Both the position numbers and the translations under genes were made by a program. The notes beneath the pieces were generated by a model that saw only the letters and a program-made list of their open reading frames with translations, did not search any database and was not told the origin of the DNA. Source: Amycolatopsis sp. NBC_00345 (GTDB taxonomy: Bacteria > Actinomycetota > Actinomycetes > Mycobacteriales > Pseudonocardiaceae). From it: 64,000 nt of DNA. Of this stretch, positions 33,650 to 42,037 are shown piece by piece (the stretch's first letter is position 1; every line of letters starts with the position of its first letter). The stretch covers positions 6,262,001-6,326,000 of the forward strand of contig NZ_CP107995.1 of assembly GCF_036116635.1 (NCBI RefSeq). Reading direction: 5' to 3'.

Positions 33650-33763
33650 GTCGCCCTCCCCAGGTCTCGGGGGATACACGCCGGGCGGTTCGTCCCGGTT
33701 GCCGGAGCACTGTGACGAAAATCCGCGAGACGCCGCCCGTCGAGGCCCTTAGGCTGGCAAAAC

Positions 33764-34390
33764 GTGACTTGGAGTGGGTACGGCAGCTACCTGGTGATCG
33801 TTGTCCTCATCGTGCTCGCGCCGGGACCGGACACGATGGTGATGCTGAAGAACTCGCTGTCCGGCGGCACGCGCGGCGGGCTGCTGGCGACGTTCGGCAT
33901 CTTCACCGGCAACGCGGTGCAGGGCACGGCCGCGGCGCTCGGGCTCGGCGTGGTGATCGCGCGGTCCCAGCCGGTGTTCCTCACGCTGAAGTGGCTCGGC
34001 GCGGCCTACCTGGTGTTCCTCGGGTTCCAGGCGCTGCGCGGCGCGTGGCGCGGGAACTACGCCACCGTCGAGGAAACCCGGCGCAAGCGCACCAGCGGGT
34101 TCCGCCGGTGGCGCGAGGGCTTCCTCTCCAACATCACCAACCCCAAGGTGCTCGTGCTGTACCTGTCCGTCCTGCCGCAGTTCCTCGACCCCGTGCGGAC
34201 CACGACGTGGGACGCGCTGGTGCTCGCGTACACCGTCGCGGTGCTGGGTTCGCTGTGGCTGATGGTGCTGCTGTTCTTCGTGCACCGGGTGCGAACCTGG
34301 CTGGAGCGCCGCAAGGTCCGGCGCGCGCTCGACGGCGTCACCGGCACCGCGCTGCTCGGCTTCGGGGCGGCTCTGGCATTGGAGTCCTGA
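33764..34390 (+). CDS. LysE/RhtB family amino-acid exporter (copy 1)
   Basis: 208 residues from a GTG. The LysE signature APGPDTMVMLKNSLSGGTRGG at the first helix, six hydrophobic helices and the loop FLSNITNPKVLVLYLS are present. The family exports amino acids, homoserine lactone-like compounds or similar metabolites; substrate unknown. It is a close paralogue of the next gene, same length and 19 bp apart, which points to tandem duplication. Confidence 0.93.
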   Translation: MTWSGYGSYLVIVVLIVLAPGPDTMVMLKNSLSGGTRGGLLATFGIFTGNAVQGTAAALGLGVVIARSQPVFLTLKWLGAAYLVFLGFQALRGAWRGNYATVEETRRKRTSGFRRWREGFLSNITNPKVLVLYLSVLPQFLDPVRTTTWDALVLAYTVAVLGSLWLMVLLFFVHRVRTWLERRKVRRALDGVTGTALLGFGAALALES

Positions 34391-34409
34391 CCGGAGTTAC
34401 GGTTCGCGC

Positions 34410-35036
34410 ATGACGTGGGGTGTGTACGGCGGATTCCTCGCCATGATGATGCTTCTCGCCGCGGCTCCGGGGCCGGACAGCATGGTGGTGCTGAAAAACG
34501 CGCTGTCCGGCGGTGCCAGGGGCGGCGCGTGGGCGTGCTTCGGCATCGCCGTCGCGAACTTCCTGCAGGGCACCGCCGCCGCGCTCGGGCTGGGCGCGGT
34601 GATCACCAGTTCGCGGCCGGTGTTCGAGACCGTGAAGTGGCTGGGCGTGGCGTACCTCTGTTACCTCGGCTTCCAAGCTTTGCGCGGCGCCTGGCGCGGG
34701 GACTACGAGGCGCTGCACGACGCCCGGCGCCAGCGGCAGACCCCGTTTCGCCGCTGGCGCGAGGGCTTCCTGTCCAACGTGACCAACCCGAAGGTGCTGG
34801 TGCTGTACCTCTCGGTGCTGCCCCAGTTCCTCGTCCCCGGCGTCACCACGACCGGCGACGCGCTGCTGCTGGCCTACACCGTCGCCGGCGTCGGCGTGGT
34901 GTGGCAGGTGCTGCTGCTCCTGCTCGTCCACCGCGTCCGCGCCTGGCTGGAGCGCCGCCGGGTGCGCCGCACGCTCGACGGCGTCACCGGCACCGTGCTG
35001 ATCGGCTTCGGCGCCGCGCTTGCCTTGGAGGGCTAG
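34410..35036 (+). CDS. LysE/RhtB family amino-acid exporter (copy 2)
   Basis: 208 residues from an ATG. Signature APGPDSMVVLKNALSGGARGG and the loop FLSNVTNPKVLVLYLS mirror copy 1, and both end in a GxxLALE/S tail (GFGAALALEG here). Divergence is spread along the protein, so the duplication is not very recent. Its TAG overlaps the convergent NmrA-like gene's TAG within the four bases CTAG at 35033-35036. Confidence 0.93.
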   Translation: MTWGVYGGFLAMMMLLAAAPGPDSMVVLKNALSGGARGGAWACFGIAVANFLQGTAAALGLGAVITSSRPVFETVKWLGVAYLCYLGFQALRGAWRGDYEALHDARRQRQTPFRRWREGFLSNVTNPKVLVLYLSVLPQFLVPGVTTTGDALLLAYTVAGVGVVWQVLLLLLVHRVRAWLERRRVRRTLDGVTGTVLIGFGAALALEG

Positions 35037-35842
35037 CGGATTTCTTCGTTCGCGAAGGTGCGGAAGTCACGGGCGGGGCGGCCGGTCACGCGCTCGACGG
35101 TGTCGGTCACGCGGTCCTCGGACCCTTCGCGGATGGCGTCGTCCATCGCGGCGAGGACAGCCGCGAACTCCGCCGGGATGCCGGCCGCGATGTGGCGCGC
35201 CGCGAGCTCGGCCGAGGTGACGGCGCGGTGCGTGACGGGCCGCCCGAGCCGTTCCGCCACGATCGCCGCGGCTTCGGCGTAACTGAGCGCCGACGGGCCG
35301 GTGAGCACGTGTTCGGTGTTGTGCGGTTCGGCGTCGGTCAGCGCGCGGACGGCGACGGCGGCGATGTCGGTGGCGTCCACGAACCCGACGCGGGCGTCAC
35401 CGGTCGCCGTGACGATCGCGCCGTCCCGCGCCGTCTGGCCGACGAGGTGCTCACCGGTGAAGTTCTGCATGAACCACGACGGCCGCAGGACCGCCCAGCC
35501 CGGCTGCCTCTGGACGAGCCCGTGCAGCTCGCCGAGGCCGGGGGTGGTGTCGTCTACCGGCGACGAGCTGAGCAGCACGACCCTGGCGTCCGGCGCGGCG
35601 GCGAGGAACGGCTCCACCAGCGGCCGCGGCTCGGCGACCCCGATCGGGGCGACCAGGTAGACGGCCCCGACGCCGTCGAGGGCCTCGGCGTGGGTCGCGC
35701 GGTCGGCCCAGTCGAACCGGACCTGGCCGGGCCGCGTCGGCCGGCGCGTCGCGGCCCGGGTCGGGACGCCCCGGTCGCGCAGCTGCCGGAGCACTCGGCC
35801 GCCGGTGTTCCCGGTCGAGCCGAGCACCAGGACGTCACGCAT
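35033..35842 (-). CDS. NmrA-like atypical SDR (NAD(P)-binding)
   Basis: 269 residues. The N-terminal VLVLGSTGNTGGRV fits the TGxxGxxG dinucleotide motif of atypical SDRs, and the segment LRPSWFMQNF is typical of the NmrA/QOR2 (YtfG) group. It probably senses NAD(P) or reduces quinones. Its first codons overlap the stop of the SnoaL-like gene by 8 bp, so both come from one transcript driven from near 36290. Confidence 0.87.
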   Translation of the reverse strand: MRDVLVLGSTGNTGGRVLRQLRDRGVPTRAATRRPTRPGQVRFDWADRATHAEALDGVGAVYLVAPIGVAEPRPLVEPFLAAAPDARVVLLSSSPVDDTTPGLGELHGLVQRQPGWAVLRPSWFMQNFTGEHLVGQTARDGAIVTATGDARVGFVDATDIAAVAVRALTDAEPHNTEHVLTGPSALSYAEAAAIVAERLGRPVTHRAVTSAELAARHIAAGIPAEFAAVLAAMDDAIREGSEDRVTDTVERVTGRPARDFRTFANEEIR

Positions 35843-36263
35843 CCCGGCCCCCGGCGAACGCGGTGAGCAGCTGGTCTGCGCCGCCGAGGACCTCGGCCGC
35901 GGCGAGCGGGCTCCAGTAGTCGCGGTAGTGCCGGATCTCGCCGTCGCGGACGGTCAGGACGGCGATGTAGCCGAGCCGGTACGGCTTCCCCGTCGCGACG
36001 GCCACCCCGGCGACCTCGAACTCGACGACGGTGACGCCGGCGTCCGCCGTCTCGTGCACGGTCTTCTCGGTGATCTCGCGGATGTCCAGCAGGTCGGGAT
36101 AGCCGCGCAGGTACTCGGCGATCGCCGCGCGGCCCTCCACCCGGCGCGGGTAACCGGGCGAGGCGAACGGGAATTCGAGCACCCCGTCCTCGGCCCACAG
36201 GTTCGCGAACCCGGCCATGTCGTGGGCGAGCAGCCGGTCGAGCGCACGGTCGACGAGAGTCAT
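35835..36263 (-). CDS. SnoaL-like (NTF2-fold) protein
   Basis: 142 residues with a single NTF2-fold layout: ALDRLLAHDMAGFANLWAEDGVLEFPF (cone helix and first strand), GRAAIAEYLRG, then VRDGEIRHYRDYWSPLAAAE. Such proteins bind or isomerise small hydrophobic compounds. Cytoplasmic, no signal. First gene of a two-gene operon with the NmrA-like protein. Confidence 0.85.
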   Translation of the reverse strand: MTLVDRALDRLLAHDMAGFANLWAEDGVLEFPFASPGYPRRVEGRAAIAEYLRGYPDLLDIREITEKTVHETADAGVTVVEFEVAGVAVATGKPYRLGYIAVLTVRDGEIRHYRDYWSPLAAAEVLGGADQLLTAFAGGRDA

Positions 36264-36280
36264 GGCTCCCCTTCAGAGTC

Positions 36281-36307
36281 GTCGGGACGGGACTGTATCG
36301 TCCCGAC
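36281..36307. promoter_or_regulatory. palindromic operator upstream of the SnoaL/NmrA pair
   Basis: GTCGGGACG (36281-36289) and CGTCCCGAC (36299-36307) form a perfect inverted repeat with a 9-bp spacer that includes, on the minus strand, a -10-like TACAGT. It ends 17 bp before the SnoaL ATG. Size and symmetry suit a TetR-type repressor, not encoded in the vicinity. Confidence 0.6.
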
Positions 36308-36413
36308 TAAAAGGTACCTGAGAGGCAACGGTTCCGTCCACTCGCTCAGCCCGCGGATGATCCGCCGGTGCCCGCGGCTCGGAGCCGGTGTCCTCTCAGG
36401 TCACAGAGCGCGG

Positions 36414-37688
36414 TTACGCGCGGTCCGGCTCGCCGGCCACGCGGTCGATGCGGGCGCCGAGGCGGTTCAGGTTCTCGACGAAGTGCGGGTAGCCGCGGTC
36501 GATGTGGAAGACGTCCCAGACCTCGGTGACGCCGTCGGCGCAGAGGCCGGCCAGCACCAGGCCCGCGCCGGCGCGGATGTCGGAGGCCCAGACCGGGGCG
36601 CTGGACAGGCGTTCGACACCGCGGACGACGGCGTGGTGGCCGTCCGTGCGGGCGTCGCCGGAGAGGCGGATCATCTCCTCGATGAAACGGAACCGCGCCT
36701 CGTAGACGTTCTCCGTGATCATCGACGTGCCCTCGGACACCGCCGAGAGCGCGACCGCGAACGGCTGCAGATCAGTGGCGAAGCCGGGGTACGGCAGCGT
36801 CACCCAGTCGACCGCCTGCGGGCGCTCGGGCTGGACGATGCGGAAGCCCTTCTCGTCGAAGGTCGTCACTTCCGCGCCGCCGAGGCGGAGCTTGTCCAGC
36901 ACCAGGTCCAGGTGATGCGGGTTGACCCCGCGCACGGTCAGGTCGCCGCGCGTCATGGCCGCGGCGAACGCCCAGGTCGCGCCGACGATCCGGTCGCCGA
37001 TCACCCGGTGCTCGGTCGGCCGGAGCTGCTCGACGCCGTGCACCGTGAGCGTCGACGTGCCGGCGCCCTCGATCCGCGCGCCCATCTCGACCAGCATCTC
37101 GCAGATGTTGATGATCTCCGGCTCGCGCGCGGCGTTGTCGATCACCGTGGTGCCCTCGGCCAGCACCGCGGCCATCAGGATGTTCTCGGTCGCGCCGACG
37201 CTCGGGAAGTCGAGCCAGATCTGGGCGCCGACAAGCGATTCCGCCTTCGCCACCACGCAGCCGTGCTCGATGGTGCTCGTGGCGCCCAGCTTGCGGAGGC
37301 CGTTCTGGTGCATGTCGAGCGGCCGCGAGCCGATCGCGTCACCGCCGGGCAGCGCGACGACGGCCTGCTTCAGCCGGCCGACCAGCGGCCCCAGCACGCA
37401 GACGGACGCGCGTAGCTTGCCCATCGCCGGCGAATCCGCGCGGTGCGACAGCTCCGCGGGCGTGGTGATGGTCGCCGTGTCGCCCTCGATCACCACCTCG
37501 CAGCCCACGCTGCGCAGGACGTCGCCCATCAACGGGACGTCCAGGATCTGCGGGCAGTTCCGGATGGTGGTCGTGCCCTCGGCCAACAGGGCCGCCGCCA
37601 TCAGCTTCAGCACGCTGTTCTTGGCTCCGACCACGTCGACCTCGCCGACCAGCCGTGCCCCGCCGTGCACGTCGAAGTGCTCGCTCAT
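36414..37688 (-). CDS. murA: UDP-N-acetylglucosamine 1-carboxyvinyltransferase
   Basis: 424 residues from the ATG at 37688 (MSEHFDVHGG); an ATG three codons upstream is possible. First committed step of peptidoglycan synthesis, joining enolpyruvate to UDP-GlcNAc. GAKNSVLKLMAA binds UDP-GlcNAc, and KLRASVCVLGPLV precedes the active loop. The loop reads LPGGDAIGSRP, placing Asp at residue 117 where most bacteria have the Cys attacked by fosfomycin. Mycobacterial MurA carries the same Asp, which confers intrinsic resistance. The mutation site is codon 37338-37340. Confidence 0.97.
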   Translation of the reverse strand: MSEHFDVHGGARLVGEVDVVGAKNSVLKLMAAALLAEGTTTIRNCPQILDVPLMGDVLRSVGCEVVIEGDTATITTPAELSHRADSPAMGKLRASVCVLGPLVGRLKQAVVALPGGDAIGSRPLDMHQNGLRKLGATSTIEHGCVVAKAESLVGAQIWLDFPSVGATENILMAAVLAEGTTVIDNAAREPEIINICEMLVEMGARIEGAGTSTLTVHGVEQLRPTEHRVIGDRIVGATWAFAAAMTRGDLTVRGVNPHHLDLVLDKLRLGGAEVTTFDEKGFRIVQPERPQAVDWVTLPYPGFATDLQPFAVALSAVSEGTSMITENVYEARFRFIEEMIRLSGDARTDGHHAVVRGVERLSSAPVWASDIRAGAGLVLAGLCADGVTEVWDVFHIDRGYPHFVENLNRLGARIDRVAGEPDRA

Positions 37689-37749
37689 GGCCGCCAATCA
37701 TGCCCTCCGGTCCAGTTTTGCCTTACGCGGGGCCGGTAGAGTCGGGCTC

Positions 37750-38316
37750 ATGGTCGTTCGCATCAATCGCGTCTACACCAAGGTCGGCGACAGCGGCAGC
37801 ACCGCGCTGGGCGACGGCTCCCGGGTGCCCAAGACCTCGCCGCGCCTCGGCGCGTACGCGGAAACCGACGAGGCCAACTCCGTGATCGGACTGGCCGTCG
37901 CGGCCGGCGGCCTCACCGACGAGCTGACCGCCGTGCTGCGGCGCGTGCAGAACGACCTCTTCGACGTCGGCGCCGACCTGTGCCTGCCGATCCAGCAGGA
38001 CCCGCCGTACGAGCCGCTGCGCATCACCGAGGCGTACCTGGAGCGGCTGGAGGGCTGGTGCGACGAGTTCAACGAGCGGCTGCCGAAGCTCACGTCGTTC
38101 ATCCTGCCGGGCGGCACCCCCGACGCGGCCTACCTGCACCAGGCCCGCACCGTCACCCGCCGCGCGGAACGCGCCGCCTGGGCGCTGATCGAGGCCGAGC
38201 CGGGCACCACGAACCCGATCGCGGCGAAGTACCTGAACCGGCTGTCCGACCTGCTGTTCATCCTCTCCCGGCTGGCCAACCCGGACGGCGACGTCCTGTG
38301 GCAGCCGGGCGGCTGA
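37750..38316 (+). CDS. cob(I)yrinic acid a,c-diamide adenosyltransferase (PduO/MMAB type)
   Basis: 188 residues. The ATP-binding N-terminus YTKVGDSGSTALGDG, the FILPGG turn and the RRAERAAW helix define the PduO-type fold. It makes adenosylcobalamin, the cofactor of MeaA at 30611 and other mutases. Divergent from murA with 61 bp between starts; the same neighbours occur in mycobacteria. Confidence 0.94.
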   Translation: MVVRINRVYTKVGDSGSTALGDGSRVPKTSPRLGAYAETDEANSVIGLAVAAGGLTDELTAVLRRVQNDLFDVGADLCLPIQQDPPYEPLRITEAYLERLEGWCDEFNERLPKLTSFILPGGTPDAAYLHQARTVTRRAERAAWALIEAEPGTTNPIAAKYLNRLSDLLFILSRLANPDGDVLWQPGG

Positions 38317-38363
38317 GCGAACTCGCGCCGAACAGCGACACATCCGATCGGCGTGACAAGTAC

Positions 38364-38642
38364 CTAGTCCCCGCCGCCGGGAACGACGTCGAGCCCGTGC
38401 AGCGGGTCCGGCACGGCGTCGAGCGCCGCCCTGACCGCAAGCCGATCGCGGAACTCGTCGCGGATGAGCTCAGTCCGGAAGGCGACCTCGAGCACCACAC
38501 CACGGCCGTGCTCCCGCCAGGCCCACCGCACGGCTCGGTTCGCGATCGCGGCGTCGGTCAAGGCCTCGGCGTGGGCCCGGCGCCACTCGCGCGCCGGGAC
38601 CGGCCCGTCAAGGACCTCGATGCGCAGCCAAGGATCCGACAC
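38364..38642 (-). CDS. short conserved-looking hypothetical protein
   Basis: 92 residues from a GTG at 38642 (VSDPWLRIEVLDGPVPAREWRRAHAEAL), with alternating strands and helices and no membrane segment (LEVAFRTELIRDEFRDRLAVRAALDAVPDP). It begins three bases after the stop of the 19-residue frame at 38646-38705, so it is probably translationally coupled to it. I do not recognise a family. Confidence 0.55.
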   Translation of the reverse strand: MSDPWLRIEVLDGPVPAREWRRAHAEALTDAAIANRAVRWAWREHGRGVVLEVAFRTELIRDEFRDRLAVRAALDAVPDPLHGLDVVPGGGD

Positions 38643-38645
38643 CCG

Positions 38646-38705
38646 CTAGAGCCGATCCTTGGCGGCCCAGTAACGCTTGCGCTCAGCGCGCTCCTCGGCG
38701 TCCAT
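38646..38705 (-). CDS. possible micro-protein or leader peptide (19 residues)
   Basis: ATG at 38705 reads MDAEERAERKRYWAAKDRL then TAG, a charged amphipathic helix. It ends 3 bp before the GTG of the 92-residue gene. Too short to prove; it may be a micro-protein or only serve translational coupling. Confidence 0.4.
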   Translation of the reverse strand: MDAEERAERKRYWAAKDRL

Positions 38706-38726
38706 GACACCCAGGATAGGCGCGGT

Positions 38727-39161
38727 TCAGGACGCCCGGGGCAGCCTTCGCCCCGGCGGCGCGGACTCGAGCCAGGACAGGAACCCGGTCAGCGCGCCCG
38801 GTCCCATGGCGATCTCGATCGCCTCCTGCGTGGGCGACTCACAGCGCAGGACGGTCGCGCCCTCGGGCACCGCGTAGGCCTCCGTGCCCGACGGGTCCCG
38901 CCGGTCGGCGATCTGCATGCTCGCCCGCTGGAAGACGCGGTCCGGGCCGGTGCGCAGGCTCCACACGCGGTACCAGACGAACTCGTCACCCTCGTAGCGG
39001 CCGAGGCCGAGGTGCCAGCTGGAGCGGGCCGCGTCCGGACGCCACCGCAGCGCGACGCTGACGCCGCCACCGCGGCGCATCCGGATCCAGCGCTGGCCGT
39101 ACCAGGCGACCAGCACTGCGAGCACGAGCAGGAGCCCCAGCACCACGATGGCGATCTTCAC
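38727..39161 (-). CDS. DUF2550 family membrane protein
   Basis: 144 residues from the GTG at 39161 (VKIAIVVLGLLLVLAVLVAWYGQRW), a single N-terminal membrane anchor followed by a soluble domain with ALRWRPDAARSSWHLGLGRYEG. DUF2550 directly downstream of atpC is the mycobacterial arrangement (Rv1312). Function unknown. The soluble domain with its basic anchor should face the cytoplasm if the short N-terminus is outside. The 25-bp gap after atpC suggests read-through from the atp operon. Confidence 0.85.
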   Translation of the reverse strand: MKIAIVVLGLLLVLAVLVAWYGQRWIRMRRGGGVSVALRWRPDAARSSWHLGLGRYEGDEFVWYRVWSLRTGPDRVFQRASMQIADRRDPSGTEAYAVPEGATVLRCESPTQEAIEIAMGPGALTGFLSWLESAPPGRRLPRAS

Positions 39162-39186
39162 GGCCCGGCTCCTGCTCGTCGCTCGA

Positions 39187-39552
39187 TCAGACCGACTGAC
39201 CGGCCGCGCGCAGCTGGGCCGATGCCCTGGCCCGCCCCGCCTCGTCGTCGCCGGTGAGGGCTGCCTTCGCGGCATCCACGTCGATCTCGTCGGAGAGCTC
39301 GGCGCTCTCGGCGAGCACGCTCACCCCCGTGCCGGTCACCGACAGGAAACCGCCGTGCACGGCCGCGCAGACCGTTTCGCCGTCGGTCGTGGTCACCTTC
39401 ACCACGCCACCTTCGACCAGCTGCCCCAGTACCGGCTCGTGGCCGGCCATGATGCCGATCTCACCCTCGGTGGTCTGGGCCACCACGAAGGTGGCGGTAC
39501 CCGACCAGAGCCGGCGCTCCACGGCCACCAGCTCCACGGACATCTCAGCCAC
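39187..39552 (-). CDS. atpC: ATP synthase epsilon subunit
   Basis: 121 residues from the GTG at 39552 (VAEMSVELVAVERRLWSG), with GGAG 6 bp upstream; the frame extends to 39582. The N-terminal beta-sandwich (GEIGIMAGHEPVLGQL) is standard. The C-terminal helical part is short and contains DAAKAALTGDDEAGRARAS. Part of F1; couples gamma rotation and restrains hydrolysis. A strong hairpin in the 114-bp gap separates it from atpD. Confidence 0.95.
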   Translation of the reverse strand: MAEMSVELVAVERRLWSGTATFVVAQTTEGEIGIMAGHEPVLGQLVEGGVVKVTTTDGETVCAAVHGGFLSVTGTGVSVLAESAELSDEIDVDAAKAALTGDDEAGRARASAQLRAAGQSV

Positions 39553-39614
39553 GTAGCACTCCTTCGCTCGGGGTGTCACCACCGAGTGTAATAGGTCAGG
39601 CTCCGGTTACGAGA

Positions 39615-39656
39615 ACGGCGGGGGCTGGAGTCCATAATGGACACAGCCCCCGCCGT
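39615..39656. promoter_or_regulatory. two-tier hairpin between atpD and atpC
   Basis: Outer arms ACGGCGGGGGCTG (39615-39627) and CAGCCCCCGCCGT (39644-39656) are perfect; an inner stem GTCCAT/ATGGAC (39630-39635, 39637-39642) sits inside. It starts 10 bp past the atpD stop. No U-run follows on the transcribed side, so it may be a partial terminator or an RNA-stabilising structure. Confidence 0.75.
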
Positions 39657-39666
39657 CCCCGAGGAG

Positions 39667-41094
39667 TCACTTCTTGGTGATTTCCTTGTACTTCTTCTCG
39701 AGGTCTTCGAGGCCACCGATACCCAGGAACGCCTGCTCCGGGTAGTGGTCGAAGTCGCCCTTGGCGATGCGGTCGAACGACTCGATGGTCTCCGACAGCG
39801 GCACCGTCGAGCCCGGGATCTGCGTGAACGCCTCCGCGACCAGCATGTTCTGGGAGAGGAAACGCTCGATCCGGCGGGCGCGCTGGACGGTGAGCTTGTC
39901 CTCTTCCGAGAGCTCGTCCATGCCGAGGATCGCGATGATGTCCTGCAGTTCCTTGTACTTCTGCAGGATCCGGATGACCTCGGACGCGACCCGGTAGTGG
40001 TCCTCGCCGACGATGGCCGGGTCGAGGATCGTCGAGGTCGACGCCAGCGGGTCCACCGCCGGGAAGATGCCCTTCTGGAACACGCCACGCGAGAGCTCCG
40101 TGGTGGCGTCCAGGTGGGCGAACGTCGCGGCCGGGGCCGGGTCGGTGTAGTCGTCCGCGGGCACGTAGATCGCCTGCATCGAGGTGATCGAACGGCCACG
40201 GGTCGAGGTGATCCGCTCCTGCAGCTGGCCCATCTCGTCCGCCAGCGTCGGCTGGTAGCCCACGGCCGAAGGCATCCGGCCCAGCAGGGTCGAGACCTCG
40301 GAGCCGGCCTGGGTGAACCGGAAGATGTTGTCGATGAACAGCAGCACGTCCTGGTTCTGCACATCGCGGAAGTACTCCGCCATGGTCAGCGCGGACAGCG
40401 CGACGCGCATACGCGTGCCGGGCGGCTCGTCCATCTGGCCGAACACGAGGGCGGTGTCGTTGATGACGCCGTCCTCGCTCATCTCCAGGAAGAGGTCGTT
40501 GCCCTCACGGGTGCGCTCGCCGACGCCGGCGAACACCGAGGTGCCACCGAAGTTCCGGGCGACACGGGTGATCATCTCCTTGATCAGCACCGTCTTGCCC
40601 ACGCCGGCACCGCCGAACAGGCCGATCTTGCCACCCTGGACGTACGGGGTGAGCAGGTCGACGACCTTCAGGCCGGTCTCCAGCATCTCCGTCTTGCCCT
40701 CGAGCTGGTCGAAGGAAGGCGGGTTGCGGTGGATGCCCCAGCGCTCGAGGTCGTCGCCGTAGCCGGGCTCGTCCAGGCACTCGCCGAGCGCGTTGTAGAC
40801 GTGGCCCTTGACCTTGTCGCCCACCGGGACGGTGATCGGCTTGCCGGTGTCGGTGACCTCGGCGCCGCGGACGAGGCCGTCCTGCGGCTGCAGCGAAATG
40901 GTGCGCACGAGGTTGTCACCGAGGTGGCTGGCGACCTCGAGCGTCACGGTCTTGCGCAGCTGCTCGAACTCGATCTCGACCTTGAGCGCGTTGAACTGGT
41001 CGGGCACGGAACCGCGCGGGAACTCGACGTCGACGACCGGACCGGTCACCGACACGATGCGCCCCTTGGCGCGCGGGGCTTCAGTACTGGTCAT
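39667..41094 (-). CDS. atpD: ATP synthase beta subunit
   Basis: 475 residues. Catalytic F1 subunit with Walker A GGAGVGKTV near 160, catalytic glutamate region GERTREGNDL, Walker B DVLLFIDNIF, and the DELSEED motif reading GMDELSEEDKL near 400. Its ATG overlaps the atpG stop (TGATG at 41092-41096), so the two are translationally coupled. Full length. Confidence 0.98.
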   Translation of the reverse strand: MTSTEAPRAKGRIVSVTGPVVDVEFPRGSVPDQFNALKVEIEFEQLRKTVTLEVASHLGDNLVRTISLQPQDGLVRGAEVTDTGKPITVPVGDKVKGHVYNALGECLDEPGYGDDLERWGIHRNPPSFDQLEGKTEMLETGLKVVDLLTPYVQGGKIGLFGGAGVGKTVLIKEMITRVARNFGGTSVFAGVGERTREGNDLFLEMSEDGVINDTALVFGQMDEPPGTRMRVALSALTMAEYFRDVQNQDVLLFIDNIFRFTQAGSEVSTLLGRMPSAVGYQPTLADEMGQLQERITSTRGRSITSMQAIYVPADDYTDPAPAATFAHLDATTELSRGVFQKGIFPAVDPLASTSTILDPAIVGEDHYRVASEVIRILQKYKELQDIIAILGMDELSEEDKLTVQRARRIERFLSQNMLVAEAFTQIPGSTVPLSETIESFDRIAKGDFDHYPEQAFLGIGGLEDLEKKYKEITKK

Positions 41095-42026
41095 CAGTCA
41101 TCACTTCCTGCTGCGGTGAGCGCGTTCGCGCCACCGACGATTTCGGAGATCTCCTGGGTGATCTGCGCCTGACGGGCCTGGTTCATCTCCCGCGTCAGGT
41201 TTCCCACCAGGTCGTTCGCGTTGTCCGACGCGGCCTTCATCGCGGTGCGCCGGGCTGCCAGCTCCGACGCCGCCGACTCCAGCAGCGCCGAGTAGAGGCG
41301 CGTGTTGATGTACTTCGGCAGCAGCGCGGACAGCAGGCGGTCGGCACTCGGCTCGAACTCGTAGCTCGGGAGCAACCCGGGCTGCGGTTCTTCCTCGCTG
41401 TACTCGACCTCCAGCGGGGCGACCCGCTTGGCCACCGGGCGCTGCGTCAGCATCGAGACGAACTCGGTGTAGACGACGTGGATCTCGTCGACCCCTTCGA
41501 TGCCGTCGGCGTTGCCGGTGGCGTCGTCGGTGCCGGAGAGGAACGAGGCCACCAGCGTCTCGGCGGCCTCGACCGCGTTGGCGTAACCCGGCTGGTCGGA
41601 GAAGCCCGTCCAGCTGCCGGTCACCGGGCGGCCGCGGAACCGGTAGTAGTTCAGCCCCTTGCTGCCGGTCACGTAGACCTCGGGCTGCTTGCCCTCGTCA
41701 CGCAGGAGCTTGAGCAGTTCCTCGGTCGCCTTGAGCACGTTGGTGTTGTACCCACCGCACTGGCCCTTGTCGCTGGTGACGACCAGTACCGCGGCGCGCT
41801 TCGGGTTCGGGCGCTCGACCAGCAGCGGGTGGTCGAGGTTGGCCGCCGCACCGGCCAGCGCCGAGAGCACCTTGGTGATCTCGTCGGCGTACGGCCGGGA
41901 GGCGGCGACCTTCGCCCGCGCCTTGGTGATGCGCGCGGTGGCGATGAGCTCCATCGCCTTGGTGATCTTGCCGATCGATTTGGTCGCCTTGATGCGCGAC
42001 CTGAGTTCCCGCAGCTGTGCGGCCAT
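41094..42026 (-). CDS. atpG: ATP synthase gamma subunit
   Basis: 310 residues, the central F1 shaft. N-terminal coiled coil MAAQLRELRSRIKATKSIGKITKAM and C-terminal ALTREMNQARQAQITQEISEIVGGA-type helix (NLTREMNQARQAQIT) pair as in all gamma subunits; VVTSDKGQCGGYN is the conserved core. An insertion near 165-175 (SGTDDATGNADG) is of the sort found in actinobacterial gammas. Spaced 11 bp from atpA. Confidence 0.97.
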   Translation of the reverse strand: MAAQLRELRSRIKATKSIGKITKAMELIATARITKARAKVAASRPYADEITKVLSALAGAAANLDHPLLVERPNPKRAAVLVVTSDKGQCGGYNTNVLKATEELLKLLRDEGKQPEVYVTGSKGLNYYRFRGRPVTGSWTGFSDQPGYANAVEAAETLVASFLSGTDDATGNADGIEGVDEIHVVYTEFVSMLTQRPVAKRVAPLEVEYSEEEPQPGLLPSYEFEPSADRLLSALLPKYINTRLYSALLESAASELAARRTAMKAASDNANDLVGNLTREMNQARQAQITQEISEIVGGANALTAAGSDD

Positions 42027-42037
42027 GAGCTACCAGC

